Part shown: positions 31,601 through 40,007 of the stretch, in pieces
Layout of the letters: each line of letters starts with the position of its first letter
Numbering within the stretch: the first letter of the stretch is position 1
From: JAAOZP01 sp038848185
GTDB lineage: Archaea; Thermoproteota; EX4484-205; JAAOZP01
Length of the DNA stretch: 64,000 bases
Assembly (NCBI GenBank): GCA_038848185.1
Contig: JAWCNV010000004.1
Span: 1-64,000 of the forward strand
Reading direction: 5' to 3'
Notes under the pieces: generated by a model
What the model saw: only the letters and a program-made list of their open reading frames with translations
Told to the model about the DNA's origin: nothing
Database searches by the model: none
Made by a program: the position numbers and the translations under genes

Positions 31601-32039
31601 TGTTAAGAGAAACGTTTACAGTACCCTAGGATCCATGGAGAAGAAGCTGGATCTACAGTTAGAGATTACCGCCTTGTTGACAGGGATAGATAAGAAGGAT
31701 TTTGTCGAAAACCTTTTGAACTCGCATTTGTTGAAGGACATGTCTGGGAACATCAGGACTTTCCACACACAGAAATTCAGATGTAAGAGATGTGGCAGGA
31801 AGTTCAGGAGGCTACCCTTGGCTTCAAAATGTACTTCATGCGGCGGAGATCTTTATCAAACAGTTTACATAAGCGGTGTTAAAAAATACCTGTTGCTTGG
31901 TAAAAAGGTTTTAACAATATACCCTTTGGACCCTTACTTTACTAGCAGTCTCGAACTATTGGAGAAGGAGCTTTCCCTCTTCCTAACGAAGGATGATAGT
32001 AGACTTATCTCCCAAAGAAAACTTAAACAATATTTCTAG
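28692..32039 (+). CDS. polC: DNA polymerase II (PolD) large subunit DP2
   Basis: 1115 residues from ATG 28692; an in-frame GTG at 28632 would overlap GGGPS and I think it less likely. Catalytic subunit of the archaeal replicative PolD. N-terminal domain, then SGPMRSAGGTEQALSIILADF, a multi-cysteine zinc region (CNRYCEKC...CPEC...CTKC...CEKC, about residues 625-680), the double-psi-barrel catalytic segment RRDCDGDGDSVILLLDALLNF (near residue 870), and a C-terminal zinc site (CKRCGRKF...CTSCGG). No intein interrupts the active site, unlike many euryarchaeal DP2 genes. PolD is absent from Crenarchaeota sensu stricto, which helps place the organism. The small subunit DP1 is not in the window. Confidence 0.96.
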   Translation: MSVEAYNQGLREQFWEAYNYAVRAKENGYDPEKKPESIISFSQAETIEKILGLNGFKERFEELKKVLPPLEIPFKIAEDIILGRFGSFSEEKAAELALKAALASLTPPGTTAAPIEGIEKVLIKRNEDNTRYLAVYFSGPMRSAGGTEQALSIILADFIRRTLKLDRYKPTKEEVARYIEELRLYERGKNRFQYKVAKNQIAEVIENLPVEITGSPSEDSEVVIYRDLPRVETNRLRGGALRIINDGIIGRVKKFESIINKLNISGWSWISRVEVESTKSEYLKEVLIGRPFFSSSEAFGGFRIRYGRARNTGLMAVGIHPMSMMLLQGFLSVGSQLRIDRPGKSAIVMPVDSIMPPIVKTSDGSIHIVENEETLRKIRNNVSKILFLGDILISVGDYIESNTSLDKAGYTEEQWASELEAALKEKGSRLKNMPFSEVFLREIAETPFINLDFGTALQISLALDVPLHPRFYFFLENLNVSELLHVVECFRKAEVKGDHALIPLEDPVLLSELEKICLPAKVEDKTILVNRTHADFILYLSSLNLPKAGSGENSLDYLNTVLQFKVKPKKGAFISARLGRPEAAKLREMHPPSHVLFPVGLEGGSKRNIVAAASHRNIVVNICNRYCEKCSNFTFYFHCPECKSPTVAVYYCTKCNSYSTSERCEKCGGNGKPFHAKSIPLENVLNSVEKKLGVRVGSEVKGVKGLMNANRVPEPLEKGVLRARQGLTIYKDGTIRFDATNAPLTAFKPEEIGTPVEVLRKLGYDKDVDGNPLVRGDQLLYLNPQDVILPKEMGDSLIKVAGFIDEELKLFYCIEPYYNVKAKEDLIGHLILGISPHTLGAIVGRVIGFTDSQVVFAHPFWHQAKRRDCDGDGDSVILLLDALLNFSKHYVPEAAGGLMDTPLIIMPVLKPDEVDDQVFNMENMAKYNRDVYLLAEQGAKSKELADRIRLVKSDDPSIAWTHSTSSIVNGVKRNVYSTLGSMEKKLDLQLEITALLTGIDKKDFVENLLNSHLLKDMSGNIRTFHTQKFRCKRCGRKFRRLPLASKCTSCGGDLYQTVYISGVKKYLLLGKKVLTIYPLDPYFTSSLELLEKELSLFLTKDDSRLISQRKLKQYF

Positions 32040-32049
32040 CATTCTCCTC

Positions 32050-32577
32050 TTAATGAGCGTTTCCCCTAAAAACCTTTTTCATGCCAGTTAGCCTGTGTCC
32101 ACAGACAGGGCAAATAGTCCCTGTGTACCGGGGGTATCTCCTCTTGCAGGCGGAGCAATATTTAACATAGAGGTATGTCTTCCTTATTTCAGTTACTCCA
32201 ATCGACACGTATTTCAGATTCAGAATGGTTGCTGTATTCTGAATATCATAATCGTCGGAGATTATCTCTATGTCATAGTTCTCCTCGTTGCATAGCTCGT
32301 AGCCTAAAGCCAGTATCTTAATATCTGGCTTAGAAAGCTTACTGTATACCCCGTATTCTTTAGAGGTTTGTTCAACCTTCTCCCTTGCCTTAATGGAAGG
32401 GTCCCTAATCACCAATTTCCCCAGCATCATCGCAGTCTTTATCCTCATCCATCTTCTTCCAAGCTCCCCGATCTCGTCTAGGAGTTCCCTTATCGTGAAG
32501 GATTCTCGCTTAAGCAGATTAGGGTCTAAGCCCTGTATTATTGCAGTGGAGTCTAACACATACCCTTCCTTAGCCAT
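32050..32577 (-). CDS. nob1: rRNA maturation endonuclease Nob1 (PIN + zinc ribbon)
   Basis: About 175 residues from ATG 32577; ATG 32589 adds four residues and overlaps the NAD kinase stop. Cuts the 3' end of 16S pre-rRNA (site D) during small-subunit maturation. PIN domain: YVLDSTAIIQGLDP with the first acidic residue, FTIRELLDEI, LALGYELC and IISDDYDIQNTATIL with the later Asp pair. A rubredoxin-like zinc ribbon follows: CSACKRRYPRYTGTICPVCGHRL. Co-oriented and practically overlapping with NAD kinase, so likely co-transcribed. Confidence 0.93.
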   Translation of the reverse strand: MAKEGYVLDSTAIIQGLDPNLLKRESFTIRELLDEIGELGRRWMRIKTAMMLGKLVIRDPSIKAREKVEQTSKEYGVYSKLSKPDIKILALGYELCNEENYDIEIISDDYDIQNTATILNLKYVSIGVTEIRKTYLYVKYCSACKRRYPRYTGTICPVCGHRLTGMKKVFRGNAH

Positions 32578-33373
32578 TTTCAGTCTCACCTGCCAGCCTG
32601 CTCATCCGTCTGATATTGAAAGAGTTTGAGAAGCGTATAATGTTAACTGTTTCACTCGACCCCGTAATACTTATTGTTTCCCCAGGATTCACTTTAAACG
32701 ATTCTTCTCCGTCTAACACTATCTTTACTTCTTCGCCGCTTAAATATTTCACTCTTATGGTCTCATTTTTATTAACAATTAATGGTCTTAAGGGCTTTCT
32801 TGCACATAAAGGTGTACAAACCAAAACATTCACGCTGGATAAAACAAATGGTCCTCCAGCGTTCAGCGAATAAGCGGATGAGCCGATTGGTGTTGAAACC
32901 AAGAAACCATCCCCCTCCACTACGAAGCTCCCCTCGTTCAGCTCCACTAATAGTTCAACCTGTTTTAAACCTGCTACATTCCTGATCACGGCTTCGTTCA
33001 CCGCATTAAACACCTTGTTATTGTAATCCACCCTTAGCTTGAAGCATTTTTCAACAAGAAACTTATTGCTGCAATATTCCTTCAAATAGGTTTCAAGGTT
33101 CTCAGGGTTCACCTCTATCAGATAGCCTTTCTTCCCCATGTTCACAGGCAGGATTAGCCCTTCTTCAACCGCCCGAGAAGTTCTTATTAGGGTACCATCT
33201 CCCCCGACGCAGAAGACTACGTCAAAGCCTCGAAGCCTTTTTTTAACCAAGTCAGGTGGCTGGTATTCTTCCACTACCTCAGGCTTCAAAACTTTTTTAA
33301 CGGTTTCAATAATCTTCAGGGTTTCTGAATCCCTAGTTTTATAGACTATTGCTATCCTGCCCGTCCTCGCCAT
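32570..33373 (-). CDS. NAD kinase
   Basis: 267 residues. Phosphorylates NAD to NADP. Diagnostic FCVGGDGTLIRTSR (GGDG motif), NMGKKGYLIEVNPE, VNEAVI and FLVSTPIGSSAYSLNAGGPFV, which binds the NAD adenosine. ATG 33373. Archaeal length. First gene of a pair with nob1; divergent from aIF5A with only ~50 nt between the starts, so the two promoters must overlap (a GTTTTTAAATCC stretch at 33389-33400). Confidence 0.94.
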   Translation of the reverse strand: MARTGRIAIVYKTRDSETLKIIETVKKVLKPEVVEEYQPPDLVKKRLRGFDVVFCVGGDGTLIRTSRAVEEGLILPVNMGKKGYLIEVNPENLETYLKEYCSNKFLVEKCFKLRVDYNNKVFNAVNEAVIRNVAGLKQVELLVELNEGSFVVEGDGFLVSTPIGSSAYSLNAGGPFVLSSVNVLVCTPLCARKPLRPLIVNKNETIRVKYLSGEEVKIVLDGEESFKVNPGETISITGSSETVNIIRFSNSFNIRRMSRLAGETENG

Positions 33374-33423
33374 TTCTTAATAGTATAAGTTTTTAAATCC
33401 GCAACTTATTAGTTTTCCCTAAA

Positions 33424-33816
33424 ATGGGCAAAATAGTTGAGCTTGGCGATTTAAAAGAAGGGTCTTGGCTGGTGATTGATAATGAGCCGTGCCAAATAGT
33501 GGAGATTTCACATTCTAAGCCTGGGAAACATGGTAGTGCTAAGGCACGCGTCGTGGGAATAGGCTTGTTCGACGGGTCTAAACACACGTTGCTAAGCCCA
33601 GTTGACTCTAAGGTTGAGGTTCCTATGATAGAGAAGAAGAGTGCTCAAGTACTTTCATTAATGGGTGATAACGTGCAGATAATGGATCTTGAAACATACG
33701 AGGTTTTCGAAATGCCTCTTCCCCAGGATCAGGATCTTAGGAGCCGCTTAACTCAAGGGGTCACCGTAGAGTACTGGCGGGTCGGTGGAAGACAGAAAAT
33801 AATGAGGGTAAAGTAG
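33424..33816 (+). CDS. Translation factor aIF5A (hypusinated)
   Basis: 130 residues, standard archaeal length. Promotes peptide-bond formation at stalled ribosomes. The N-terminal SH3-like domain carries the hypusine loop SKPGKHGSAKARV, whose lysine in PGKHG is the modification site; the C-terminal OB fold follows (VQIMDLETYEVFEMPLP). ATG 33424. Monocistronic, divergent from NAD kinase and convergent with rpoF 20 nt away. Confidence 0.96.
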   Translation: MGKIVELGDLKEGSWLVIDNEPCQIVEISHSKPGKHGSAKARVVGIGLFDGSKHTLLSPVDSKVEVPMIEKKSAQVLSLMGDNVQIMDLETYEVFEMPLPQDQDLRSRLTQGVTVEYWRVGGRQKIMRVK

Positions 33817-33836
33817 TAATACTCTTGGAAAAGGTT

Positions 33837-34166
33837 TCAAACATACTTATCGATGATGCTTTTAATCTTCTCAGCTTTATCCAGAGTTAGAAACTCCTTC
33901 TCCTTCCCCCCTGAAAGTATAGCCATTATCTCGTGCCTGCTCTTAGGCAGTATGTTGACAAGCATAACTGCCTCTTTCCTCATGAGCCCCGCCTCCTTCA
34001 TCAGTTCCTCCAAGAGTTTTTTAGCTTTATCTGCAGGAAGCTTAGAAGCTTCCTTCAAATAGTCTAGGACTAGTCGCTGATACTGTTTCAAATCCTCCTG
34101 TGTAGAAAGGATTTCAAGCGCCTCAGGTATCGTTATATCCGTCTCAGATTTTTTCTGAATTACCAT
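33837..34166 (-). CDS. rpoF: RNA polymerase subunit Rpo4 (RpoF, Rpb4-like)
   Basis: 109 residues. Forms the polymerase stalk with Rpo7. Recognised from the helical HRDC-like fold: TIPEALEILSTQ at the N-terminus, LDYLKEASKLPADKAKKLLEELMKEAGLMRKEAVMLVNILPKSRHEIMAILS and the terminal DKAEKIKSIIDKYV. It directly follows rpl21e (3 nt), the conserved archaeal pair. The usual DUF655/ksgA genes are not next; aIF5A converges instead. Confidence 0.93.
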   Translation of the reverse strand: MVIQKKSETDITIPEALEILSTQEDLKQYQRLVLDYLKEASKLPADKAKKLLEELMKEAGLMRKEAVMLVNILPKSRHEIMAILSGGKEKEFLTLDKAEKIKSIIDKYV

Positions 34167-34169
34167 GCT

Positions 34170-34457
34170 CTACAGCCTCTTCAAATGCTCCGGTCTCGCA
34201 ATTAAAGTTTTTGTTTTACCTCCATCTGATACTTGAATAAGATACGCTCTACCCCTTCTTCCAACCACGGTTCCTATTTTACCGTAAAACCTTCTATGAG
34301 GCATCCCTTTATGCACTGAGGGGTCGTATTTCAAAACTACTTTTTCACCGGTTTTATAGTCCTGTAGCAGATAGGAAGGAGGCTTAACCCCCCTCTCCCT
34401 AACCTTCTTTTTAAGAAGGCTCCTCGTCTTAATCCTTTTCCCAGCAGTTTGAGGCAT
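34170..34457 (-). CDS. rpl21e: Ribosomal protein L21e
   Basis: 95 residues, full family length. Basic SH3-like large-subunit protein: GKRIKTRSLLKKKVRERGVKPPSYLLQDYKTGEKVVLKYDPSVHKGMPHRRFYGKIGTVVGRRGRAYLI. The PHRRFYGKxGxVxGxRGRAY block is diagnostic. In an operon after pus10 (5 nt) and before rpoF. Confidence 0.96.
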   Translation of the reverse strand: MPQTAGKRIKTRSLLKKKVRERGVKPPSYLLQDYKTGEKVVLKYDPSVHKGMPHRRFYGKIGTVVGRRGRAYLIQVSDGGKTKTLIARPEHLKRL

Positions 34458-34462
34458 CTAAT

Positions 34463-35755
34463 TTATCCACCTTCAATACCCGTTACTTCCATCTCCACTA
34501 TTTTAATCTTAGTGTCGAGAAGCTTCGCTACCGAGGGTACTGTCCTCTCCTCATCCCCGTGAAGAAGCTCTTTAACGTACAGCCCGCCGCTGCAAGTGAT
34601 TATAGCCTCGTAAAGGTTCTCCTTAAGACGTCTGAAAACAGCCCTGTAAACTATCTTCCTCCTCACCTTGTCCTTCCTCCTCTTTAACACTCTCAGAGGA
34701 GTCCTCTGGTTAACTATGCAACCGGTAAGTTTTGCTGACAACGCCTCCAGCTCCTCGTTAGAAACCTTCCTGCCCGTTTCGAACATAATCCTATAGGTTT
34801 TCCTCTTCCTCTCAGCCTCAAGCTTCAGCCTAGGCACGTCTAGATAGCTAGCTCTGCTGAATTCAGAAACCTCAACCATGTTTCCAAACCTCCTGTTAAA
34901 CTCTGAATGAAGCTTTTTCAAATCTACTTTCCTAGCCTTAGGCTCAAGGATTTCAACTATGAAGGGCCTCCCCCCTCCAAGCATCTTCACGTCAACATCC
35001 TCTCTACCTGCACCATGGAACTTCAACCTACTCCCCCCGTAAACTGGTAGAAGAACATCTTCCAGCATTTTCTCTATGGATGGGGTTGAATCCTCACTAT
35101 CTATTCCTCTCCACTTTGTTTGAGCAATTCCTCCAACAAGCTTCTTGTAACTGGATTTAAGGAAAACAGAATTTATCTGAATGAACACTTGGTTCTTCAA
35201 AGCATCATATATGAAGAGAACATCAGGTCTCTTCATCCGTATCTTCTTACTCAGTTTTTCCTCAACAATCCTGTTTATCTCCCTATTAAGCTCGTTCTTC
35301 AAAGCTTCTCCGAACTTCAGTTTGAAGAAAGACTTTACCTCTTCATCCTTCTCCTCGATTGAAACAGGTAGGGTAAGCCCAACGTAGAAGGTGTCAAACT
35401 CAACCTCCGAAGCCTTCTCAATTATGCTGGCAACTGCCTTCTCTATTAAATTATTAATCTCACCGTTACAGACATAACATGGTTTAACACGTATCTTTAA
35501 ACTTGGATAATTCTTCTTAAGAAAGCTTAACGACGGCTCGTGTCCGGATTCCCCTAAAGCCTTCAATATCTTCAGCGATTTTCTGGAATACTCCTCCTTT
35601 TCCAAGACCTCGTTCATGAAGAGAAAGTTTTTCAAAACCTTGCCTTTAGCATCATTATCATAGTACGGCATAAGGCTTGAAAATTGTCTTCCCAGACACC
35701 TGTCGCACAAAATAATGGATACTACGAGCTTTTTTAGGGGCTTCAATAAATCCAT
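34463..35755 (-). CDS. pus10: tRNA pseudouridine synthase Pus10
   Basis: 430 residues. Makes pseudouridine 54 and 55 in the tRNA T loop in archaea. The N-terminal THUMP-containing region has zinc cysteines (CDRCLGRQF and CYVCNG). The catalytic domain has GAGREDVDVKMLGGGRPFIVEI, where the second Asp of EDVDVKM is the catalytic residue, and TCSGGLYVKELLHGDEERTVPSVAKLL near the end. ATG 35755, 4 nt after SRP54; part of the srp54-pus10-rpl21e-rpoF operon. Confidence 0.95.
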   Translation of the reverse strand: MDLLKPLKKLVVSIILCDRCLGRQFSSLMPYYDNDAKGKVLKNFLFMNEVLEKEEYSRKSLKILKALGESGHEPSLSFLKKNYPSLKIRVKPCYVCNGEINNLIEKAVASIIEKASEVEFDTFYVGLTLPVSIEEKDEEVKSFFKLKFGEALKNELNREINRIVEEKLSKKIRMKRPDVLFIYDALKNQVFIQINSVFLKSSYKKLVGGIAQTKWRGIDSEDSTPSIEKMLEDVLLPVYGGSRLKFHGAGREDVDVKMLGGGRPFIVEILEPKARKVDLKKLHSEFNRRFGNMVEVSEFSRASYLDVPRLKLEAERKRKTYRIMFETGRKVSNEELEALSAKLTGCIVNQRTPLRVLKRRKDKVRRKIVYRAVFRRLKENLYEAIITCSGGLYVKELLHGDEERTVPSVAKLLDTKIKIVEMEVTGIEGG

Positions 35756-35759
35756 TTTT

Positions 35760-37073
35760 TCAAGGCCTCAAATGAGCTATGTTTCTCAAAGTACCTTTAG
35801 AGACTTTCTTAATCGCCTTCTTTGCCGCAACATACTGCTTAATAAGTTCTCTAACCTCTTTCTCCGAAGCCCCTGAGCCTCTTGCGATACGTCTAACTCT
35901 TGAAGAATCTATTATCGTGACATCCTCCCTCTCCTCCGTGTTCATGGAGTTCACGATCGCCTTCCATTTTTTCAGCCTAGTGAAAACCTCCTCCAACTCC
36001 TTCTTATCCAACTTCTTGCCTCCGGGCAGACTTGGTAATAATGCTTGAAGACTTCCCATCTTCTTAACAGATTCAAGCTGCTGTATGAATTCTTCAATAG
36101 TAAATTTGCCGTGAGCAATCTTCTGCATCCTCCGCCGTTCCTCCTTAGACATTTGCTGCACCTTGGCTACTATGGATTCTAAATCGGGTCTTCCAAGGAG
36201 GCGGGAGGTGAATTTAACAGGGTCAAATTCTTCAAGCTCCTCAATGCCCTCGCCTACTCCTATGAATATGATGGGGGCTCCGACTGAAGCTACTGCGGAT
36301 AGGGCTCCCCCGCCTTTAGCTGAGCCATCTAGCTTTGTAACTATAACGTAGCCTACTTTCGCAACCCTGTGAAACGCCTCAGCCTGCATCCTCGCCTGCT
36401 GGCCGATCATCGCGTCCACGACAAGTATTGTTGCAGTAGGGTTTACCGCATCTATAATCTGCTTCATCTCATCCATCAGAGTCTCTTCAGTCCTATGTCT
36501 CCCCGCTGTATCTACGAGAACAACCTCGAGGTTAAGGCTCCTTGCCCATTTTATGCCTTCTCGTATGACTTCAACCGAAGATTTTTTCGCAGGATCCGTG
36601 TAAAGTGGTATGCCGGTGTTCTCCAATAACTGTTTCAACTGGTCTGCCGCCCCAGGTCTGAAAACATCACCCGCTATTACCCCGACCCTCCTGTTCTTCT
36701 TAAGGTAATTTGCAACTTTGCCAACGGTTGTTGTTTTTCCCGACCCTTGTATCCCCATGAAGACGAAGATGTTAAGTTGATTAGATTCTATTCGGAGACC
36801 TTTCTTCTCTCCTCCAAGTATTCGGATAAGCCCCTGGTAGGTTGAATAGACAACTCTGTCCTTTAAGGATATTCCATATCCCTCACCCGTCTCCTTCAGC
36901 TCCTTCTTAATTTCCTCTGTAAGCTGGCTTACAAGCTTCACGTCAACATCTCCCGTTATAAGTGCCCGCTGGATCTCCCTCAGATATTCTGCAATCTCCT
37001 TTTCGCTTATGTAAGCCTGCCGCGTGATGAACTTAAGCGCGTTTTGAAGCCTCTCTGAAAGATTTTCAAGCAT
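35760..37073 (-). CDS. srp54: Signal recognition particle GTPase SRP54
   Basis: 437 residues. Binds signal peptides on ribosomes and targets them to the membrane via the FtsY receptor. N domain (helices to ~90), G domain with G1 GIQGSGKTTTVGKVANYL, DTAGRHR and TKLDGSAKGGGALS, then the methionine-bearing M domain (about 305-435) that binds 7S RNA. Length is typical. It starts 1 nt after the gatB stop, so transcription continues from MAT and gatB into this gene. Confidence 0.97.
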   Translation of the reverse strand: MLENLSERLQNALKFITRQAYISEKEIAEYLREIQRALITGDVDVKLVSQLTEEIKKELKETGEGYGISLKDRVVYSTYQGLIRILGGEKKGLRIESNQLNIFVFMGIQGSGKTTTVGKVANYLKKNRRVGVIAGDVFRPGAADQLKQLLENTGIPLYTDPAKKSSVEVIREGIKWARSLNLEVVLVDTAGRHRTEETLMDEMKQIIDAVNPTATILVVDAMIGQQARMQAEAFHRVAKVGYVIVTKLDGSAKGGGALSAVASVGAPIIFIGVGEGIEELEEFDPVKFTSRLLGRPDLESIVAKVQQMSKEERRRMQKIAHGKFTIEEFIQQLESVKKMGSLQALLPSLPGGKKLDKKELEEVFTRLKKWKAIVNSMNTEEREDVTIIDSSRVRRIARGSGASEKEVRELIKQYVAAKKAIKKVSKGTLRNIAHLRP

Positions 37074-37074
37074 T

Positions 37075-38517
37075 TCAATTAAACTCCTCGATTACTCTTT
37101 TAACCTCGCTCCTTAGCAGAATCGGGTCTGCTCTGCCTCCGAGCCTCTTCTGCACCTCTCCACATATATAGTCGGCTACACGCTTATTCTTGGAGGCATC
37201 TTCCTTAAGCCTCGGGTTCTCTTCTAAAACCTTAAGTATTAGGGGGGTGAACTCACGCGTATCCCTTATGATACTGAGTTTTCTCCGCCTAACATACTCT
37301 TCAACATCCTCCCCTGTCGAAACCACATCCCAGAGAACATCCTTAGCTATGCGGGGCGTTAAAACCCCTGCCTTAACCATGCTGACTAGCTTAGCTAAGT
37401 CCTTAGGCTTAAACCTGCTCTCTCTACAATCTATGCCGCACTCCCTCCACCTCCTCACAACCTCGTTCATAAGCCAGTGTGCAACCTCCTCAGGATCGTT
37501 TAGAATCCTTACCGTCTCCTCGAAAAAGTCCGCGATAGGCTTCTCAGAAACCAGTATTGAAGCAAGGTTCTCAGAAACACCGTATTCTTTAATGAACCGT
37601 TCTATTCTCTCGTCAGGCATCTCCGGCATTCTTCTCGATATCTCTTCAATAGTCTTCTCTCCTATTAGGATTGGCGGTATATCAGGCTCAGGAAAGTAGC
37701 GGTAGTCTTCCTCCGTCTCCTTCTCCCTAGATGTTGCTGTGACCCCATTCTTCTCCCCCCATCTTTTGGTGACAGTGCTCTCCAACTTAGGAAGATACGC
37801 TAGTCTAAGTTGCTCGAAACGCAGTGCTTGCTCCACCTCTTTGAAGGAGTTAATGTTCTTAATCTCCACCCTTGCTCCTCCACCATATGAAACGTTTGCG
37901 TCGCATCTCATCGAGCCTTCGAAAGAAGGGTCTAAGACACCAAGATGTTCTAAGGTCGTTTGCACTTTCTCCAAGACTAGGCGGGCTTCTCTAGGCTGGT
38001 GAATAGCTGGCTCCGTGACAATTTCAACAAGAGGTATCCCTGCCCTGTTGTAGTCTATGTATGTTTTTCTAATGCTTCCTTTTTCAACATGAACCAGTCT
38101 ACCTGGATCCTCTTCCAATTGTATTCTTCTGAAGGGTATTTTCTTCCTTTCCCCATCAAAGTTTATAACGACATATCCTCCGACGCCTATCGTCGTCCCT
38201 CCTGCCTTATCATACTGCGTTATCTGATAGTTCTTATTCATGTCTGGGTAGAAATAGTTCTTCCTGCTGAAAGTAACGTAGGGCTGAACCCTCGACTTGA
38301 AAGCGAGACACACTGCTATGGCGTCTTCAACAGCCTTCCTGTTGACCTGTGGCAAAGTACCTGGCAATCCTAGGCAGATTGGACAGACGTTTTCATTCGG
38401 CTTCTTACCGCGATAATCTGAGGGGCAGGGACAGAAAAGCTTACTTTTCAAACTGGTTAACTGCACATGTATCTCCAGCCCTATCTTCAGCTTGCCCGCT
38501 TCTTCCTGGCTCAGCAT
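37075..38517 (-). CDS. gatB: Aspartyl/glutamyl-tRNA amidotransferase subunit B
   Basis: 480 residues. With GatA and GatC converts mischarged Asp-tRNAAsn (and in some lineages Glu-tRNAGln) to the amide. Signature KIGLEIHVQLTSLKSKLFCPC, then CLGLPGTLPQVN, SRKNYFYPDMNKNYQITQYD, DYNRAGIPLVEIVTEP, DANVSYGGGARVEIKNINSFKEVEQAL and YRYFPEPDIPP, with the C-terminal YqeY-like helical domain. Overlaps the MAT stop by 7 nt. GatA and GatC are not nearby. Confidence 0.96.
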   Translation of the reverse strand: MLSQEEAGKLKIGLEIHVQLTSLKSKLFCPCPSDYRGKKPNENVCPICLGLPGTLPQVNRKAVEDAIAVCLAFKSRVQPYVTFSRKNYFYPDMNKNYQITQYDKAGGTTIGVGGYVVINFDGERKKIPFRRIQLEEDPGRLVHVEKGSIRKTYIDYNRAGIPLVEIVTEPAIHQPREARLVLEKVQTTLEHLGVLDPSFEGSMRCDANVSYGGGARVEIKNINSFKEVEQALRFEQLRLAYLPKLESTVTKRWGEKNGVTATSREKETEEDYRYFPEPDIPPILIGEKTIEEISRRMPEMPDERIERFIKEYGVSENLASILVSEKPIADFFEETVRILNDPEEVAHWLMNEVVRRWRECGIDCRESRFKPKDLAKLVSMVKAGVLTPRIAKDVLWDVVSTGEDVEEYVRRRKLSIIRDTREFTPLILKVLEENPRLKEDASKNKRVADYICGEVQKRLGGRADPILLRSEVKRVIEEFN

Positions 38518-39722
38518 ACTTGGATTTTTCCCTCTATCAGATCGTTTATGAAGCTCCTCAGAGAATCGTCGCTCAAGCCTTCTTCAACAACCTCCATTAT
38601 AGGCTTCTCCAAAGACTCCATGCTTAAGCCTTCTTCAAGAACCGCCTGTACCGAGACTAGCCTAGGCTTGTTAACAGGCGTCCCTATCTGGCTTAGAAGC
38701 CACACGTAAACCTCCTCCACACCATCAACCCTGTTTACAATGTCGTTAGCAAGCTTGAATGAAAGAAGGTTGTAGATCTTGCCCACATGGCTCACAGGAT
38801 TCTTGCCTGCCGCCGCCTCGGAGCCCGCTGGTCTTAGCAAGGCTATCACCCCGTTCACCCTGTTGCCCCTGCCAACCTGCCCACTGTCCCCTGCCTCTGC
38901 AGAGGTACCTGTTACAGTCAGATATATGCCCTCTTCTTTTCTCCCCTCAGTGTCTAAACTGTTTAAAGAGATATCGACTTTTTTAAAATCATAGTTATCT
39001 GCTACATATTTCTTCAAGTGTTCAACAACCTCCTTCTTAGACCTGAAGTATGTTTCCTCCCCATCTATGAAGTGGTCCACATACGACATTGCTACAGTCA
39101 AGTCTACTGAGTTGTTTACTCTGTAACCCATCACCTTAATGTCTTCACCTGTTTCCTTAAACTCCTTCTTAAAATCCCTGCTGTTAAGGTGCTTTTCAAC
39201 ATCTAACACAAGACTCTCCAAGGGAGATAGTGGAGCATACCCTACTGCTGCAGAAGTATCGTTAGCGCCTAGGAAATCTCCTCCACGCTTAAATATGTCC
39301 GCTAGGTTTGGCGCACTTCTGCCTATTTGAACCTCGTAGGAAACATGTTTATCCGGGTCAACGAACCTAAGGTTACTCTTAAACCAGTTTTTAGCCGATT
39401 TAACGGCAAGCTCCTCTATAGGCAGCTCCTTACCATTGAAGCTGTAGGTGGCTCTGTCTCCGAAAATAAGCTTCATAGGCTTCTTAACTATTCCGCCCCC
39501 AAACTTTGTCTCAGACTCACCCGCAACAAGAAGGCTCTTATCTAGGTTGTAATGGAGAACTCTGTTAAACTCCTTAAGGTAGAGCCGGCAGAGCTCGACT
39601 GAAAAACTGTTCATGACCATGTCTGAAATAGTGTCCGGGTGGCCTAGCCCCTTTCTCTCCACTATCTCTATCTTCTGCTTGGGGACGGGGTATGTCCGTA
39701 GTTGATTTATGTTTATTGCCAA
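38511..39722 (-). CDS. Archaeal S-adenosylmethionine synthetase
   Basis: 403 residues from TTG 39722. Makes AdoMet from methionine and ATP; belongs to the archaeal MAT family, widely divergent from bacterial MetK. IVERKGLGHPDTISDMVMNSFSVEL at the N-terminus, LVAGESETKFGGGIV, GANDTSAAVGYAPLSPLE, GTSAEAGDSGQVGRGNRVNGVIALLRPAGSEAAAGKNPVSHVGKIYN and VWLLSQIGTPVNKP. First gene of the operon leading to gatB, srp54, pus10, rpl21e and rpoF. Confidence 0.97.
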   Translation of the reverse strand: MAININQLRTYPVPKQKIEIVERKGLGHPDTISDMVMNSFSVELCRLYLKEFNRVLHYNLDKSLLVAGESETKFGGGIVKKPMKLIFGDRATYSFNGKELPIEELAVKSAKNWFKSNLRFVDPDKHVSYEVQIGRSAPNLADIFKRGGDFLGANDTSAAVGYAPLSPLESLVLDVEKHLNSRDFKKEFKETGEDIKVMGYRVNNSVDLTVAMSYVDHFIDGEETYFRSKKEVVEHLKKYVADNYDFKKVDISLNSLDTEGRKEEGIYLTVTGTSAEAGDSGQVGRGNRVNGVIALLRPAGSEAAAGKNPVSHVGKIYNLLSFKLANDIVNRVDGVEEVYVWLLSQIGTPVNKPRLVSVQAVLEEGLSMESLEKPIMEVVEEGLSDDSLRSFINDLIEGKIQVC

Positions 39723-40007
39723 TTAATCTCCTTTAAGACCGTTAAGCCATGTTAAATAAACTTTATTCATTCTTCCCCCCTGTTCAAAACTAATAAGACT
39801 AGGTTGAATATGCCTGTATTTAGCCTAAATCACAATCTTAAGCCTTGAAAAATAACCTATATTAATTCGAAGGGCTTCCTAACGCTTTATCTGTCAGAAA
39901 TATGAACCGCATCGATAGAATGAGTTTACTCGGCGCAGTCACCAAGGAGATAAATAATATCAAGTCCAAAAACTTTTAATTAACCGCCGCATAGAAAGAA
40001 TGGACAG
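39723..40007. other. Intergenic region before tRNA-Leu(GAG)
   Basis: 285 bp. It holds the MAT promoter at its left end and TTTTAATTAACC (39974-39985), 23-34 nt before the tRNA, as the tRNA TATA box. No other feature seen. Confidence 0.4.
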
